DNA from: Massilia terrae
GTDB taxonomy: Bacteria > Pseudomonadota > Gammaproteobacteria > Burkholderiales > Burkholderiaceae_D
DNA length: 64,000 nucleotides
NCBI RefSeq assembly: GCF_024753145.1
Contig: NZ_JANUGU010000001.1
Span: 744,001-808,000 of the forward strand
Direction of reading: 5' to 3'
Both the position numbers and the translations under genes were made by a program. This document shows, in pieces, positions 34,274 through 43,610 of this stretch. The notes beneath the pieces are model-generated. The model ran no database searches. It saw only the letters and a program-made list of their open reading frames with translations, and was not told the origin of the DNA. Position 1 is the stretch's first letter. Each line of letters begins with the position of its first letter.

Positions 34274-35653
34274 ATGACTAAGAAAATTCACGACCCCGCA
34301 CCACCGGCCATCGCGCGCAGCGACTTCGCGCGCGACTTCCTGTGGGGCTGCGCGACCTCGTCCTACCAGATCGAAGGCGGCGTGCGCGCAGGCGGGAGGG
34401 GCGATTCGATCTGGGACCGTTTCTGCGAACAGCCGGGCGCGATCCGCGACGGCTCCAGCGGCGCGGTGGCCTGCGACCATTACCACCGCTGGCCGGAGGA
34501 TCTCGACCTTGGCCGCGACCTCGGCCTGAATGCCTACCGGTTCTCGATCGCGTGGCCGCGCATCTTTCCCGAACCCGGCGCCCGTCCCAACCCGCAGGGG
34601 CTGGACTTCTATTCGCGCCTGGTGGACGGCATGCTCGAACGCGGCCTGCAGCCGTGGCTGACGCTCTACCACTGGGACCTGCCGCAGCACCTGCAGGAGC
34701 GGGGCGGCTGGAACGAGCGCGACACGGTCCATGCCTTCGCCGAATTCGCCGATGTCGTCAGCGCCCACCTCGGCGACCGCGTCAAGCACTGGATCACCCA
34801 CAATGAGCCGTGGTGCACCGCCATCCACGGCCACTTCGAAGGCGTGCACGCGCCCGGCGTGAAGGACTTCCGCACCGCGCTGCAGGTGGCGCACCACGTG
34901 CTGCTGTCGCACGGGCTGGCACTGCCGGCGATCCGCGCCAACGTGCCGGATGCGCAGGCCGGCATCGCGCTCAGCCTGCATCCGCTGAGCGCCGCCTCGG
35001 ACCGGCCGGAAGACATCGCCGCCTGCGTGCGCCACGACGGCTTGCGCAACCGCTGGTTCCTCGACCCGCTGCACGGGCGCGGCTATCCGGCCGATATCCT
35101 CGAACGCTGCGCCGCCGATGCGCCGGCGGTGCTGGCCGGCGACCTCGAGGCGATCGCGGCGCCGACAGATTTCCTCGGGGTGAACTACTATTTCCCCGAA
35201 ATCATCGCGCATGCCCCCGGCGCCGCACCGCTGGAGGCGCGCGTGGTGGCGCGCGAGGACGTGGCGCGCACCGCCTTCGGCTGGGAAGTGGCGCCGGATG
35301 GACTGGGCGCCCTGATCCGCCGCATCGAGGCCGATTACGACTGCGCGCCGATCTACATCACCGAGAACGGCTCGACCTGGGACGACGTGGTCGGCGCCGA
35401 CGGCCAGATCGACGACCACCAGCGGCGCGACTACCTGGTGCGGCACCTGGCGGCGCTGCGCGACACGATCGCGCAGGGCAGCCGGGTCAAGGGCTACTTC
35501 GCGTGGAGCCTGCTCGACAACTTCGAATGGGCCGAGGGGTACACGCGCCGCTTCGGCCTGACCCACGTCGATTTCGCGACCCAGCAGCGCCGGCTCAAGC
35601 GCAGCGGCCAATGGTACCGCGCCTTCCTCAAGCTGGAGCCGCAGCAAGGCTGA
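34274..35653 (+). CDS. GH1 beta-glucosidase
   Basis: About 459 residues from ATG 34274; no clear ribosome site is seen, and a TTG six codons earlier is possible. No signal peptide, so cytoplasmic. The N-terminal GH1 signature FLWGCATSSYQIEGG is present, with acid/base E178 (ITHNEPW) and nucleophile E364 (YITENGS). The conserved ending FAWSLLDNFEWAEGYTRRFGLTHVDF is complete. It hydrolyses beta-linked gluco-disaccharides brought in by the importer. Length is normal. The gene has its own operator (A4) and stands 129 bases before the GH3 gene. Confidence 0.95.
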   Translation: MTKKIHDPAPPAIARSDFARDFLWGCATSSYQIEGGVRAGGRGDSIWDRFCEQPGAIRDGSSGAVACDHYHRWPEDLDLGRDLGLNAYRFSIAWPRIFPEPGARPNPQGLDFYSRLVDGMLERGLQPWLTLYHWDLPQHLQERGGWNERDTVHAFAEFADVVSAHLGDRVKHWITHNEPWCTAIHGHFEGVHAPGVKDFRTALQVAHHVLLSHGLALPAIRANVPDAQAGIALSLHPLSAASDRPEDIAACVRHDGLRNRWFLDPLHGRGYPADILERCAADAPAVLAGDLEAIAAPTDFLGVNYYFPEIIAHAPGAAPLEARVVAREDVARTAFGWEVAPDGLGALIRRIEADYDCAPIYITENGSTWDDVVGADGQIDDHQRRDYLVRHLAALRDTIAQGSRVKGYFAWSLLDNFEWAEGYTRRFGLTHVDFATQQRRLKRSGQWYRAFLKLEPQQG

Positions 35654-35683
35654 CGGCGGCGGCAGCGCCGTGGATCTTTTCGG

Positions 35684-35712
35684 TTGACAAATCTATCCCG
35701 GGAACGCACTAT
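35684..35712 (+). promoter_or_regulatory. Promoter of the GH3-glk-transporter operon
   Basis: TTGACA (35684-35689), 17-base spacer, CACTAT (35707-35712). Identical -35, spacing and -10 to the TonB receptor promoter at 11570-11598. Confidence 0.7.
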
Positions 35713-35723
35713 TGATGGCCAGG

Positions 35724-35739
35724 TTGGGAACGTTTCCAA
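35724..35739 (+). promoter_or_regulatory. LacI-type operator A5
   Basis: TTGGGAACGTTTCCAA, the most symmetrical site of the set (one mismatch between halves), starting 12 bases after the -10 box of the GH3 promoter. Confidence 0.8.
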
Positions 35740-35782
35740 TTTTGCTTCGGCCCGCATAACATCCATAAGAGAGACCAGCTCC

Positions 35783-38263
35783 ATGCATAAGAAAATCTAT
35801 CTCATCGCCGCCGCGCTGCTGTCCGCGGGCGCCGCTGCCGCAACCGCGCCGGCTCCGCTGGCCGACTGGCCGCACATCCGCAGCGCGGTGCGCCCCGATG
35901 CCGCGCTCGAAGCGAAGATCGCCAGGATCATCGCCGGCATGACGCTGGCGCAGAAGATCGGCCAGATGACCCAGGCCGAGATCAAGACCGCCACGCCGGA
36001 ACAGGTGCGCCAGTACTACCTCGGCTCGGTGCTGAACGGCGGCGGCAGCTGGCCCGGCAACGACAAGCACGCGAGCGCCGCCAAGTGGGTCGCGCTGGCC
36101 GACCGCTACTACGAGGCTTCGATGTCGACCGATATGGCGGTCAAGGTCCCGGTCATCTGGGGCATCGATGCGATCCACGGCAACAGCAATGTGCTCGGCG
36201 CGACGCTGTTCCCGCACAATATCGGGCTGGGGGCGGCGCATGACGCCAGACTGGTCGGGCGCATCGGCGCCGCGGTCGGGCAGGCGGTGCGCGCCACCGG
36301 CATCAACTGGGTGTTCGCGCCGACCCTGGCGGTGGTGCGCGATGACCGCTGGGGCCGCACCTACGAGAGCTTTTCCGAGGAGCCTGCGCTGGTGAAGGAA
36401 TATGGCGGCGCCTATGTGCGCGGCCTGCAGGGCAGCTTCCGTTCCGACGCCAACGTGGTCGCCACCGCCAAGCACTTCATGGGCGACGGCGGCACCGACC
36501 AGGGCAAGGACCAGGGCGTGAACAAGTCGACCCTCTCGCAGATGATCAACATCCACGGCGCCGGCTACTACAGTGCGCTGGCGGCGGGCGCGCAGACCGT
36601 CATGGCCTCGTACAACAGCTGGGACGATGCCGGTGAAGGCGTCAACTACGGCAAGATGCACGGCTCGAAAGCGATGCTGACCGAGGTCCTGAAGAACAAG
36701 ATGGGCTTCGACGGCTTCGTCGTGTCGGACTGGAACGGCATCGGCCAGGTGCCGGGCTGCAGCAACGACAGCTGCGCCCAGGCGATCAATGCCGGCATCG
36801 ACATGGTGATGGTGCCGGACGACTGGAAAGCCTTCATCGCCAACACCATCAAGCAGGTCGAGAGCGGCGAGATCCCGATGGCGCGCATCGATGACGCGGT
36901 CACCCGCATCCTGCGCGTGAAGCTGCGCGCCGGCCTGAAGAAGCCCTCGGATAACAAGTACGCCGGCAAGCAGGAGGCACTGCAGGCGCGCGCGCTGGCG
37001 CGCCAGGCGGTGCGCGAGTCGCTGGTGCTGCTGAAGAACGACGGCGCGGCGCTGCCGCTCAAGCGCGGCAAGCGCATCCTGGTGGTCGGCAAGAGCGCGG
37101 CGAATATGTCGAACCAGACCGGCGGCTGGAGCCTGACCTGGCAGGGCACCGACAACAAGGACAGCGACTTCCCGGTCGGCGACACCATCCTGGCCGGCAT
37201 CGTCGCCGAGGCCGGCGCGGCCAATGTGCAGTACAGCGCCGATGGCGCCGGCGTCGACGTCGCCGGCTTCGATGCGGTGGTCGCGGTGGTCGGCGAGACG
37301 CCGTATGCGGAAGGCGCGGGCGACATCGGCCCGTCCGGCACGCTGCGCCACAGCGGCCGCTATCCCGAAGACCTGGCCGTGCTGGAACAGGTCGCGCGCA
37401 AGGGCAAGCCGGTGATCACGGTGCTGGTGGCCGGGCGTCCGCTGTACGTCAACGACCTGATCAATCTGTCCGACAGCTTCGTCATGGCCTGGCTGCCGGG
37501 CACCGAAGGGAAGGGCGTGTCCGATGTGCTGTTCAATGACCACGCGGGCTTCAGCGGCAAGCTGTCGTTCTCCTGGCCGAAGTCGGTGTGCCAGACCCCA
37601 CTCAATGCGGGCGACCGCGATTATGCGCCGCTGTTCGCGACCGGCTATGGCCTGAAGTACGGCAGCAAGTCGAAAGTCGGCCAGCTCGATGCTTCGTATC
37701 CGGAAGGCGGCTGCGGTGTCACCACCTCGTACCCGGTGTTCAACCAGGCCGACCGCGCGACCTGGCCGCTGTATATCGTCAGCGGCGCCCAGCGTGAGGC
37801 GCTTGGCGCCGACCTGAATCGCGTGATCACGCTGCCGGCCGTGAAGGTCGAGACCACCCAGGTCAATACCCAGCAGGACGGCAAGCTGGTGACCTGGAGC
37901 GGCGCCGCCTCGCTGGAGGCGCACGGCGCCAAGGCCGCCGCTTTGCCGGCGTTCGCCACCACCGACGGCGCGCTGCAGTTCGATACCATCGTCACGGCCG
38001 CGCCGAAGGCCGGCGTCAGCGTGGCGCTCGGCGGCGCGCAGCTCGACTTCGGCGCGCTGTTCGCCGCCATGGCGGGCAAAGGCAAGCAGACCATCAAGAT
38101 CCCGCTGGCCTGCTTTGTGGCCAAGGGCGCCGATCTTGCGCACGTCGACACGCCGTTCCGCGTCACCAGCACCGGCGCCTTCACGGCCGCCTTTGCGAAC
38201 ATCCAGATCGTCGGCGGCGCGGCCAAAGACAAGGACGCACTCACTTGCCCGGCCCAGCAATGA
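35783..38263 (+). CDS. GH3 beta-glucosidase with C-terminal galactose-binding-like domain (ExoP type)
   Basis: About 826 residues from ATG 35783, after AAGAGAG. Signal peptide ends near residue 21 ([12 protein letters not shown]). The GH3 barrel includes [37 protein letters not shown] and the nucleophile D316 in [12 protein letters not shown]. The alpha/beta sandwich domain ends at about residue 630, and a C-terminal beta-sandwich of about 160 residues follows, as in marine ExoP glucan glucohydrolases. Such enzymes release glucose from beta-1,3-, 1,4- and 1,6-linked oligosaccharides. It starts an operon with glucokinase (ATGA overlap) and an FHS transporter, so its product glucose can be taken up and phosphorylated at once. 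Confidence 0.94.
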   Translation: MHKKIYLIAAALLSAGAAAATAPAPLADWPHIRSAVRPDAALEAKIARIIAGMTLAQKIGQMTQAEIKTATPEQVRQYYLGSVLNGGGSWPGNDKHASAAKWVALADRYYEASMSTDMAVKVPVIWGIDAIHGNSNVLGATLFPHNIGLGAAHDARLVGRIGAAVGQAVRATGINWVFAPTLAVVRDDRWGRTYESFSEEPALVKEYGGAYVRGLQGSFRSDANVVATAKHFMGDGGTDQGKDQGVNKSTLSQMINIHGAGYYSALAAGAQTVMASYNSWDDAGEGVNYGKMHGSKAMLTEVLKNKMGFDGFVVSDWNGIGQVPGCSNDSCAQAINAGIDMVMVPDDWKAFIANTIKQVESGEIPMARIDDAVTRILRVKLRAGLKKPSDNKYAGKQEALQARALARQAVRESLVLLKNDGAALPLKRGKRILVVGKSAANMSNQTGGWSLTWQGTDNKDSDFPVGDTILAGIVAEAGAANVQYSADGAGVDVAGFDAVVAVVGETPYAEGAGDIGPSGTLRHSGRYPEDLAVLEQVARKGKPVITVLVAGRPLYVNDLINLSDSFVMAWLPGTEGKGVSDVLFNDHAGFSGKLSFSWPKSVCQTPLNAGDRDYAPLFATGYGLKYGSKSKVGQLDASYPEGGCGVTTSYPVFNQADRATWPLYIVSGAQREALGADLNRVITLPAVKVETTQVNTQQDGKLVTWSGAASLEAHGAKAAALPAFATTDGALQFDTIVTAAPKAGVSVALGGAQLDFGALFAAMAGKGKQTIKIPLACFVAKGADLAHVDTPFRVTSTGAFTAAFANIQIVGGAAKDKDALTCPAQQ

Positions 38264-39231
38264 ACGATGCCGCTTTCGCGTGCCCGCGCCTGCTGGCCGA
38301 TGTAGGCGGCACCAATGCCCGCTTCGCCGTCGAAACCGCGCCGCTGCAGTTCGAGGCGGTGGCGGTGCTGGCCTGCGCCGATTACCCCAGCCTGGGCGCT
38401 GCGATCCAGGCCTACCTGGGCAGCGTCGCGGCGCGCTGCTCCACACCGATCAGGCATGCGGCGATCGCCATCGCCAACCCGGTGGACGGCGACCAGGTCG
38501 CCATGACCAACCACCACTGGAGCTTTTCGATCGCCGGCTTGCGCGACGCGCTCGGCCTGGCCACTCTGGCGGTGGTGAATGACTTCACCGCGCTGGCGAT
38601 GGCGCTGCCGCAGCTGGGACCGGCCCAGCGGGTGCAGGTCGGCGGCGGCGCGGCGCAGGCCGGGCGCCCGATCGGCCTGGTCGGCCCCGGCACCGGCCTG
38701 GGCGTGTCCGGCCTGGTGCCGGCCGGCGGCGCCTGGATTCCGCTGGCGAGCGAAGGCGGGCATGCCAGCTTCGCGCCCGGCGATGTATTCGAGGACGCGG
38801 TGGTGTCTCAGCTGCGCGCCCGCTTCGGCCATGTGTCGGCCGAGCGCCTGCTGTCCGGCCCCGGCATCGAACTGATCCACGAGTGCCTGTCCGGGAAGGC
38901 GCTGGGCGCCGCCGACATCACCCGCCGCGCGCTGGACGGCGACTGCCCCGACTGCGTGCGCAGCATCGACGTGTTCTGCGGCGCGCTCGGTAGCGTGGCC
39001 GGCAACCTCGCCCTGACGCTGGGCGCGACCGGCGGCGTGTTCATCGGCGGCGGCATCGTGCCGCGGCTGGGCGCGTTGTTCGAACGCTCGCCGTTCCGCG
39101 CGCGCTTCGAGGACAAGGGCCGGCTGTCGCCGTATGTCGCGCGCATTCCGACCTGGCTGATTATCGAGCCGTACCCCGCATTCTTCGGCGCCTCGGCGAT
39201 CTTGACCGGGCAGCTGGCCGAGCAGCATTAA
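38260..39231 (+). CDS. glk: Glucokinase (Glk, ATP-dependent, ROK-unrelated group A type)
   Basis: About 323 residues from ATG 38260, overlapping the GH3 stop. The phosphate-1 motif [12 protein letters not shown] is at the N-terminus. The sugar-binding and phosphate-2 regions are [26 protein letters not shown] and [11 protein letters not shown], and [13 protein letters not shown] follows, all in order as in E. coli Glk. It phosphorylates glucose released by the beta-glucosidases to glucose 6-phosphate in the cytoplasm. Linked transcription with the enzyme and importer supports glucose as the final monomer of the locus. Confidence 0.94.
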   Translation: MNDAAFACPRLLADVGGTNARFAVETAPLQFEAVAVLACADYPSLGAAIQAYLGSVAARCSTPIRHAAIAIANPVDGDQVAMTNHHWSFSIAGLRDALGLATLAVVNDFTALAMALPQLGPAQRVQVGGGAAQAGRPIGLVGPGTGLGVSGLVPAGGAWIPLASEGGHASFAPGDVFEDAVVSQLRARFGHVSAERLLSGPGIELIHECLSGKALGAADITRRALDGDCPDCVRSIDVFCGALGSVAGNLALTLGATGGVFIGGGIVPRLGALFERSPFRARFEDKGRLSPYVARIPTWLIIEPYPAFFGASAILTGQLAEQH

Positions 39232-39253
39232 AACAGACAACAGGAGACTTCCC

Positions 39254-40552
39254 ATGGAACACGTTTCGCAGCCGGCCGTGCTGCAGCAAACCCGCGCAGG
39301 CGCCGCCAACACCGGGCCCCTGATCATCGTCACCATCCTGTTCTTCATGTGGGGCCTGCTCACCGCGCTCAACGACGTGCTGATCCCGCACCTGAAGGCG
39401 CTGTACACCCTGACCTATGTGCAGGCGATGCTGGTGCAGTTCTGCTTCTTCGGCGCTTACTTCCTCGTCTCGATCCCCGCCGGTATGCTGATCAGGAAGA
39501 TCGGCTACCAGAAGGGCGCCGTGACCGGGCTGGCGGTGGCCGCCGGCGGCTGCGCGCTGTTCTATCCGGCGGCGAACAGCGGCTATGCCTTGTTCCTGCT
39601 GGGCTTCTTCGTGCTGGCCGCCGGCATCACCATCCTGCAGGTGGCCGCGAATCCCTACGTGACCGTGCTGGGCGATCCGCGCACCGCATCGAGCCGCCTG
39701 ACGCTGACCCAGGCTTTCAATTCGCTGGGCACCACGGTGGCGCCGACCCTGGGCGGCATCCTGATCCTGTCGGGCAGTGTGCTGGGCGCGTCCGAACTGG
39801 CGCGGCTGCCGGAGGCGCAGCAGTTCGCCTACCGTGCATCGCAGGCGGCGAGCGTGCAGGGGCCCTACCTGTCGCTGGCCGCCGCGCTGCTGGTGCTGGC
39901 GGTCCTGTTCGCCTTCGCCCGCCTGCCGCAGATCAGCCACACCGATGACGGCGCCACGCAGCAGGCCGACACCGGCGCCCGGCATTCGGCACTGGCCTAC
40001 CCGCAGCTGGTGATGGGGGCAATCGGTATCTTCCTCTACGTCGGCGGTGAGGTGAGCATCGGCAGCTTCCTGATCAATTTCTTTGGCGAGCCGGACATCA
40101 CCGGCCTGGCGCCGGCCGATGCCGCGCACTTCGTCAGCTTCTACTGGGGCGGGGCGATGATCGGGCGTTTCATCGGTTTCGCCGTCATGCGCGTGGTCAG
40201 CCCGGGCAAGGCGCTGGCCTTCAATGCGGCCTGTTCGATCGCGCTGATCATGGTTGCCATCTTCGGCCACGGCCCGACGGCCATGTGGGCGATCCTCGCG
40301 GTCGGGCTGTGCAATTCCATCATGTTCCCGACGATTTTCAGCATGGCGCTGCACCAACTCGGAAAATTTACCGGGCAGGCGTCCGGCATCCTGTGCATGG
40401 CCATCGTCGGCGGCGCGGTGGTGCCGTTCTTGCAGGGCGTGCTGGCCGACAGCGTCGGCTTGCACCTGTCCTTCCTTGTGCCGGCGGCGTGCTATACCTT
40501 CATCCTGTTCTTTGGCCTGAAGTTCGCGGGCTTGTACAAGAAATCCCCGTGA
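39254..40552 (+). CDS. FHS-family sugar:proton symporter (FucP/GluP-like MFS)
   Basis: A 432-residue, 12-helix transporter. The N-terminal segment [30 protein letters not shown] is the hallmark of the fucose/glucose-galactose branch. [11 protein letters not shown] and [11 protein letters not shown] are its other conserved blocks. It probably imports glucose or galactose with protons from the periplasm, in parallel with the ABC importer. It lies 22 bases after glk with AGGAGA upstream of the ATG and is the last gene of the A5 operon. Confidence 0.92.
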   Translation: MEHVSQPAVLQQTRAGAANTGPLIIVTILFFMWGLLTALNDVLIPHLKALYTLTYVQAMLVQFCFFGAYFLVSIPAGMLIRKIGYQKGAVTGLAVAAGGCALFYPAANSGYALFLLGFFVLAAGITILQVAANPYVTVLGDPRTASSRLTLTQAFNSLGTTVAPTLGGILILSGSVLGASELARLPEAQQFAYRASQAASVQGPYLSLAAALLVLAVLFAFARLPQISHTDDGATQQADTGARHSALAYPQLVMGAIGIFLYVGGEVSIGSFLINFFGEPDITGLAPADAAHFVSFYWGGAMIGRFIGFAVMRVVSPGKALAFNAACSIALIMVAIFGHGPTAMWAILAVGLCNSIMFPTIFSMALHQLGKFTGQASGILCMAIVGGAVVPFLQGVLADSVGLHLSFLVPAACYTFILFFGLKFAGLYKKSP

Positions 40553-40583
40553 GCACTGCAGATTTTTCTTGGCTATGTGCGAG

Positions 40584-40597
40584 TGTGAACGTTATCA
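40584..40597 (+). promoter_or_regulatory. LacI-type operator B4
   Basis: TGTGAACGTTATCA: the right half matches the second operator family exactly, and the left half has two mismatches. It lies 70 bases upstream of the beta-helix gene. Confidence 0.6.
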
Positions 40598-40666
40598 TCG
40601 ACGGCGTACGACCCCATAATTAGCCGGGCGGCCGATTCGCGCACTCCTGGCATGCCAGGAGAATGA

Positions 40667-42331
40667 ATGAACAAGTACGCACATCTGTTTCGCGCCCTGG
40701 CGCTGGCCGCCCTCGCCACCGGGGCGGGCCAGGCCGCGGCGGCCACTTATCACGTCGATTGCTCGGCCGGCGGACCTGAGGCCGGCCTTGAAAATCCGGT
40801 GCGCTCGCTGGAGCAGTTGAACCGGATCCGATTCGCGCCCGGCTCGCACATCCTGTTCAAGCGCGGCACCGTTTGCCATGGCACGTTCAAGCCGATGGCA
40901 GGCAGTTCGGGACGGCCGGAGGCGCCGATCGTGGTCGACGCCTATGGCCCGGCCAATCTCCCGCGGCCGGCCATCGCCGCCGGCTGCGTGCAAAGCAGGC
41001 GTGATCCGGACCAGTCGTATACCGAGGCCGGCAAGCCGCCGACCGGCATCAGCCCATACCGTTCCCTGTGCACGGCCGACGACGGCCCGGCCAGGCGCGC
41101 CGCGGTGCACCTGCTGAATGTCGAGCAGTGGGAAATCAATTCGCTGGACCTGAGCAACGACGGCCTGGGCGAGGGGCCGCGCGTCGGCCTGCTGGTGCAG
41201 CTGGAGGATTTCGGCGCCGGCACGCATTACCGCATCAACGACGTCTACGTGCACCACGTGCACGGCTTCTCGCTGGACGTCAAGGGCCCGGTGATGTACA
41301 AACAGACCGGCGGCATCCTGTTCGACATCACCCGCAGCGTCGCGAAAGAAGGGCGCAAGCCGACCCGCTTCGATGACGTGCTGATCGAGAACAGCGAGGT
41401 CTACCATGTCGACGCCATCGGCATTTCGAACCGCTCGGCATGGATGTGCCGTGTCGGTGGAGCACCCTGCGGCGACTACCTGAAGGAAGGGGAAGCGCCG
41501 GTACAGCGCAAGGGGCTGGCGGACCGCACTTCCATCGATTTCCTGCCGTCGACGCGCCTCGTGATCCGCAATAACAAGATCCACGATATCGGCGGCGACG
41601 GGATCATCGTGCGCACGGCCACGGCGCCGCTGGTGGAATCGAACCTGATTTACGATGTATGGATGCGCGTGGCCGGCAACAGCGCCGGCGCCTGGGCCAT
41701 CAACACCGACGATGCGCTGTTCCAGTACAACGAAGTGCACGGCGTGCGCAAGCGCGGCAGCATGGCCGATGGCATGGCCTTCGATGCCGACCTGGGCACC
41801 TGGGGCACCATGGTCCGCAACAACTACAGCCATGACAATGAAGGCGGCCTGATGCTGTTCTGCGGCTGCGGCACCGATGGCATGGGCAATTGGGCCAAGG
41901 CGGCCAGCGCGCTGGTCGAGAACAACCTGAGCGTCAATGATGGCCACCGCATCGTCTTCATCGTCGGCGCCGAGGGGGGCACGGTGAAGGACAACCTGGT
42001 CGTGACCACCAAGCCGGGCCTGGATGTGACGGTGATCGAATCGGCCCACGAGAACAAGAACGAGGTAACGCTGAGCGGCAACGTCATCCTGCGGGCCGAC
42101 GGCGGCGGCAAGCTGGCCCGCCGGGCGGAGCAGCCGGGCAGCCTCAAGGACATCAGCTGGAGCGGCAATACCTTCGCCGGCTACCCGGCCGCGGCGGATG
42201 CCGCCGGTGCAGACTACAAAGCTGGCGCGCAGCCCAACCGCACGCTGCCGGCCGCCGGCCAGGATCTCGCCGCCGCCATCGAGCGCTGGTTCGCCGCCAC
42301 TGATTTCGCCGCGAAACGTTACAAACCCTAG
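40667..42331 (+). CDS. Secreted right-handed parallel beta-helix protein, possible polysaccharide lyase or epimerase
   Basis: A 554-residue protein with a signal peptide (ALAALATGAGQAAAA). From about residue 150 to 470 it shows repeating short strands with N-ladder and V/I stacks typical of PbH1 beta-helices (for example IRNNKIHDIGGDGIIVRT, VENNLSVNDGHRIVFIVG, VEDNL-like turns). The N-terminus (HVDCSAGGPEAGLENPVRSLEQLNRIRFAPGSHILFKRG) is the usual cap of such folds. The fold is shared by pectate lyases, chondroitinase B and some glycosidases. I cannot place it in a numbered family. It has its own B-type operator and stands just before the second LacI gene, so it probably acts on the uronic-acid polymer of this locus. 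Confidence 0.8.
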   Translation: MNKYAHLFRALALAALATGAGQAAAATYHVDCSAGGPEAGLENPVRSLEQLNRIRFAPGSHILFKRGTVCHGTFKPMAGSSGRPEAPIVVDAYGPANLPRPAIAAGCVQSRRDPDQSYTEAGKPPTGISPYRSLCTADDGPARRAAVHLLNVEQWEINSLDLSNDGLGEGPRVGLLVQLEDFGAGTHYRINDVYVHHVHGFSLDVKGPVMYKQTGGILFDITRSVAKEGRKPTRFDDVLIENSEVYHVDAIGISNRSAWMCRVGGAPCGDYLKEGEAPVQRKGLADRTSIDFLPSTRLVIRNNKIHDIGGDGIIVRTATAPLVESNLIYDVWMRVAGNSAGAWAINTDDALFQYNEVHGVRKRGSMADGMAFDADLGTWGTMVRNNYSHDNEGGLMLFCGCGTDGMGNWAKAASALVENNLSVNDGHRIVFIVGAEGGTVKDNLVVTTKPGLDVTVIESAHENKNEVTLSGNVILRADGGGKLARRAEQPGSLKDISWSGNTFAGYPAAADAAGADYKAGAQPNRTLPAAGQDLAAAIERWFAATDFAAKRYKP

Positions 42332-42348
42332 CCGTTGCCATTACAATC

Positions 42349-42364
42349 AGAATATCGTTAACGG
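42349..42364 (+). promoter_or_regulatory. LacI-type operator B1 (imperfect)
   Basis: AGAATATCGTTAACGG lies 18 bases upstream of the LacI gene start at 42383. It keeps the ATC-GTTA core of the second operator family but is the weakest member. It would allow autoregulation. Confidence 0.45.
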
Positions 42365-42382
42365 AGCGACGGCAGGGACCCT

Positions 42383-43441
42383 ATGAAGAAAAAAGCAGGC
42401 GTGACACTGGTCGACGTGGCGAAGCTGGCGGGCGTCTCGGTGATGACGGCATCGCGTGCCCTCAGCGGCGAAGGCTATTCTTCGGAAGAAACCAAGGCCA
42501 AGGTACAAGCCGCGGCCAAGCAGCTGGGCTACATCCCGAACGCGCTGGCGCGCATGATGAAGGGCGCCAAGACCAATGTCATCGGCGTGGTCGTTAACGA
42601 CCTGTCCTCGTCCGTCGTCAATTGCTTCGTGACGGCCCTGAGCGAAGAGGTGCGCAAGGTCGATATGGACCTGTTCATCTACAACTCGCTGGGCGACATG
42701 GGCGGCGGCAAGGGTAAGCGGCTCAGCCAGATGCTGCACGGCCTGTGGGACGGTCTGGTCTACGTGCTGCCGCGCATGACCGACGATTACCTGGAAACAC
42801 TGGAGAAGAGCACCAGTCCGATCGTCATGATCAACTACTTCCGCCACGAGACCAGCCTGCCCGTGGTTGGCGGCGACAACGTCAATGGCGCGCGCGATGC
42901 CGTGTCCTACCTGCTTGAACTCGGCCACCGCCGCATCGCCTTCGTGCGCGGCAGCGCCTACACCGGCCAGAGCGACCTGCGCGAACGCGGCTATGCGGCT
43001 GCGCTGGCCGAAGCCGGCATTGCGCTCGACCCGGAGCTGATCTGCGAGGGCAACTTCCAGGAACAGATGGCGATGGAAGGGACGCGCAAGCTGCTGGCGC
43101 TGGCCGATCCGCCCACGGCCATCTTCGCCGCCAGCGATGCGATGGCGCTGGGCTGCTTCAATGCCATCCGCGAAAAAGGCCTGCGCATTCCGCAGGATAT
43201 TTCCGTGATCGGCTTCGACGACATTCCGGCCGCGGCCATGGCCCAGCCGCCGCTGACCACCTTGCGCCACCCGTTCGAGGCGATGGCGCAGGCGGCGGTG
43301 CAGGAGCTGATGCGCCGGATCAAGGGCGAGCCGGGCCGCCGCCACCGCATCGAATTCCCAAGCGAGCTGGTGATGCGCGAATCCACCGGGCCGGCGCCGG
43401 CCGCCATGCCCGCCAAGCGTAGCCGCGCGCGCCAGGTGTAG
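42383..43441 (+). CDS. LacI family transcriptional regulator, predicted regulator of the uronic-polysaccharide locus
   Basis: A 352-residue LacI protein. The HTH is TLVDVAKLAGVSVMTASRAL, with the VMT recognition positions different from the GLGT of the first LacI protein, in line with a different operator. The effector domain follows (IGVVVNDLSSSVVNCF, IAFVRGSAYTGQSDLRERGY, IFAASDAMALGCF, ISVIGFDDIPAAAMAQPPLTT). The C-terminus is extended by a basic tail (AKRSRARQV). Six sites of the form TGATAACGTTATCA occur before genes 40667, 42383, 43611, 55942 (minus) and 56103, all neighbours of this gene. It is the natural candidate to bind them; the effector may be an unsaturated uronate product. Confidence 0.92.
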   Translation: MKKKAGVTLVDVAKLAGVSVMTASRALSGEGYSSEETKAKVQAAAKQLGYIPNALARMMKGAKTNVIGVVVNDLSSSVVNCFVTALSEEVRKVDMDLFIYNSLGDMGGGKGKRLSQMLHGLWDGLVYVLPRMTDDYLETLEKSTSPIVMINYFRHETSLPVVGGDNVNGARDAVSYLLELGHRRIAFVRGSAYTGQSDLRERGYAAALAEAGIALDPELICEGNFQEQMAMEGTRKLLALADPPTAIFAASDAMALGCFNAIREKGLRIPQDISVIGFDDIPAAAMAQPPLTTLRHPFEAMAQAAVQELMRRIKGEPGRRHRIEFPSELVMRESTGPAPAAMPAKRSRARQV

Positions 43442-43488
43442 TTTTTTTCGCACACATCAAAAATCGCTTGAGTTTCGGATAATTTCAA

Positions 43489-43502
43489 TGATATCGTTAT
43501 CA
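43489..43502 (+). promoter_or_regulatory. LacI-type operator B2
   Basis: TGATATCGTTATCA, one mismatch from a perfect palindrome. Its centre is 57 bases from B3, both upstream of the TonB receptor gene. Confidence 0.78.
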
Positions 43503-43545
43503 CATAGATGCGCAGTCACGTACTGCGTTTTTATAAAATAAGAAC

Positions 43546-43559
43546 TGATAACGTTATCG
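43546..43559 (+). promoter_or_regulatory. LacI-type operator B3
   Basis: TGATAACGTTATCG, the closest match to the consensus, just after an AT-rich stretch (TATAAA at 43532-43537) that could be a -10. Confidence 0.8.
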
Positions 43560-43610
43560 CATACACGTTTGGCCGTGGACGCGTTCAATGTCCGATGAGG
43601 AGGAGTAGCT

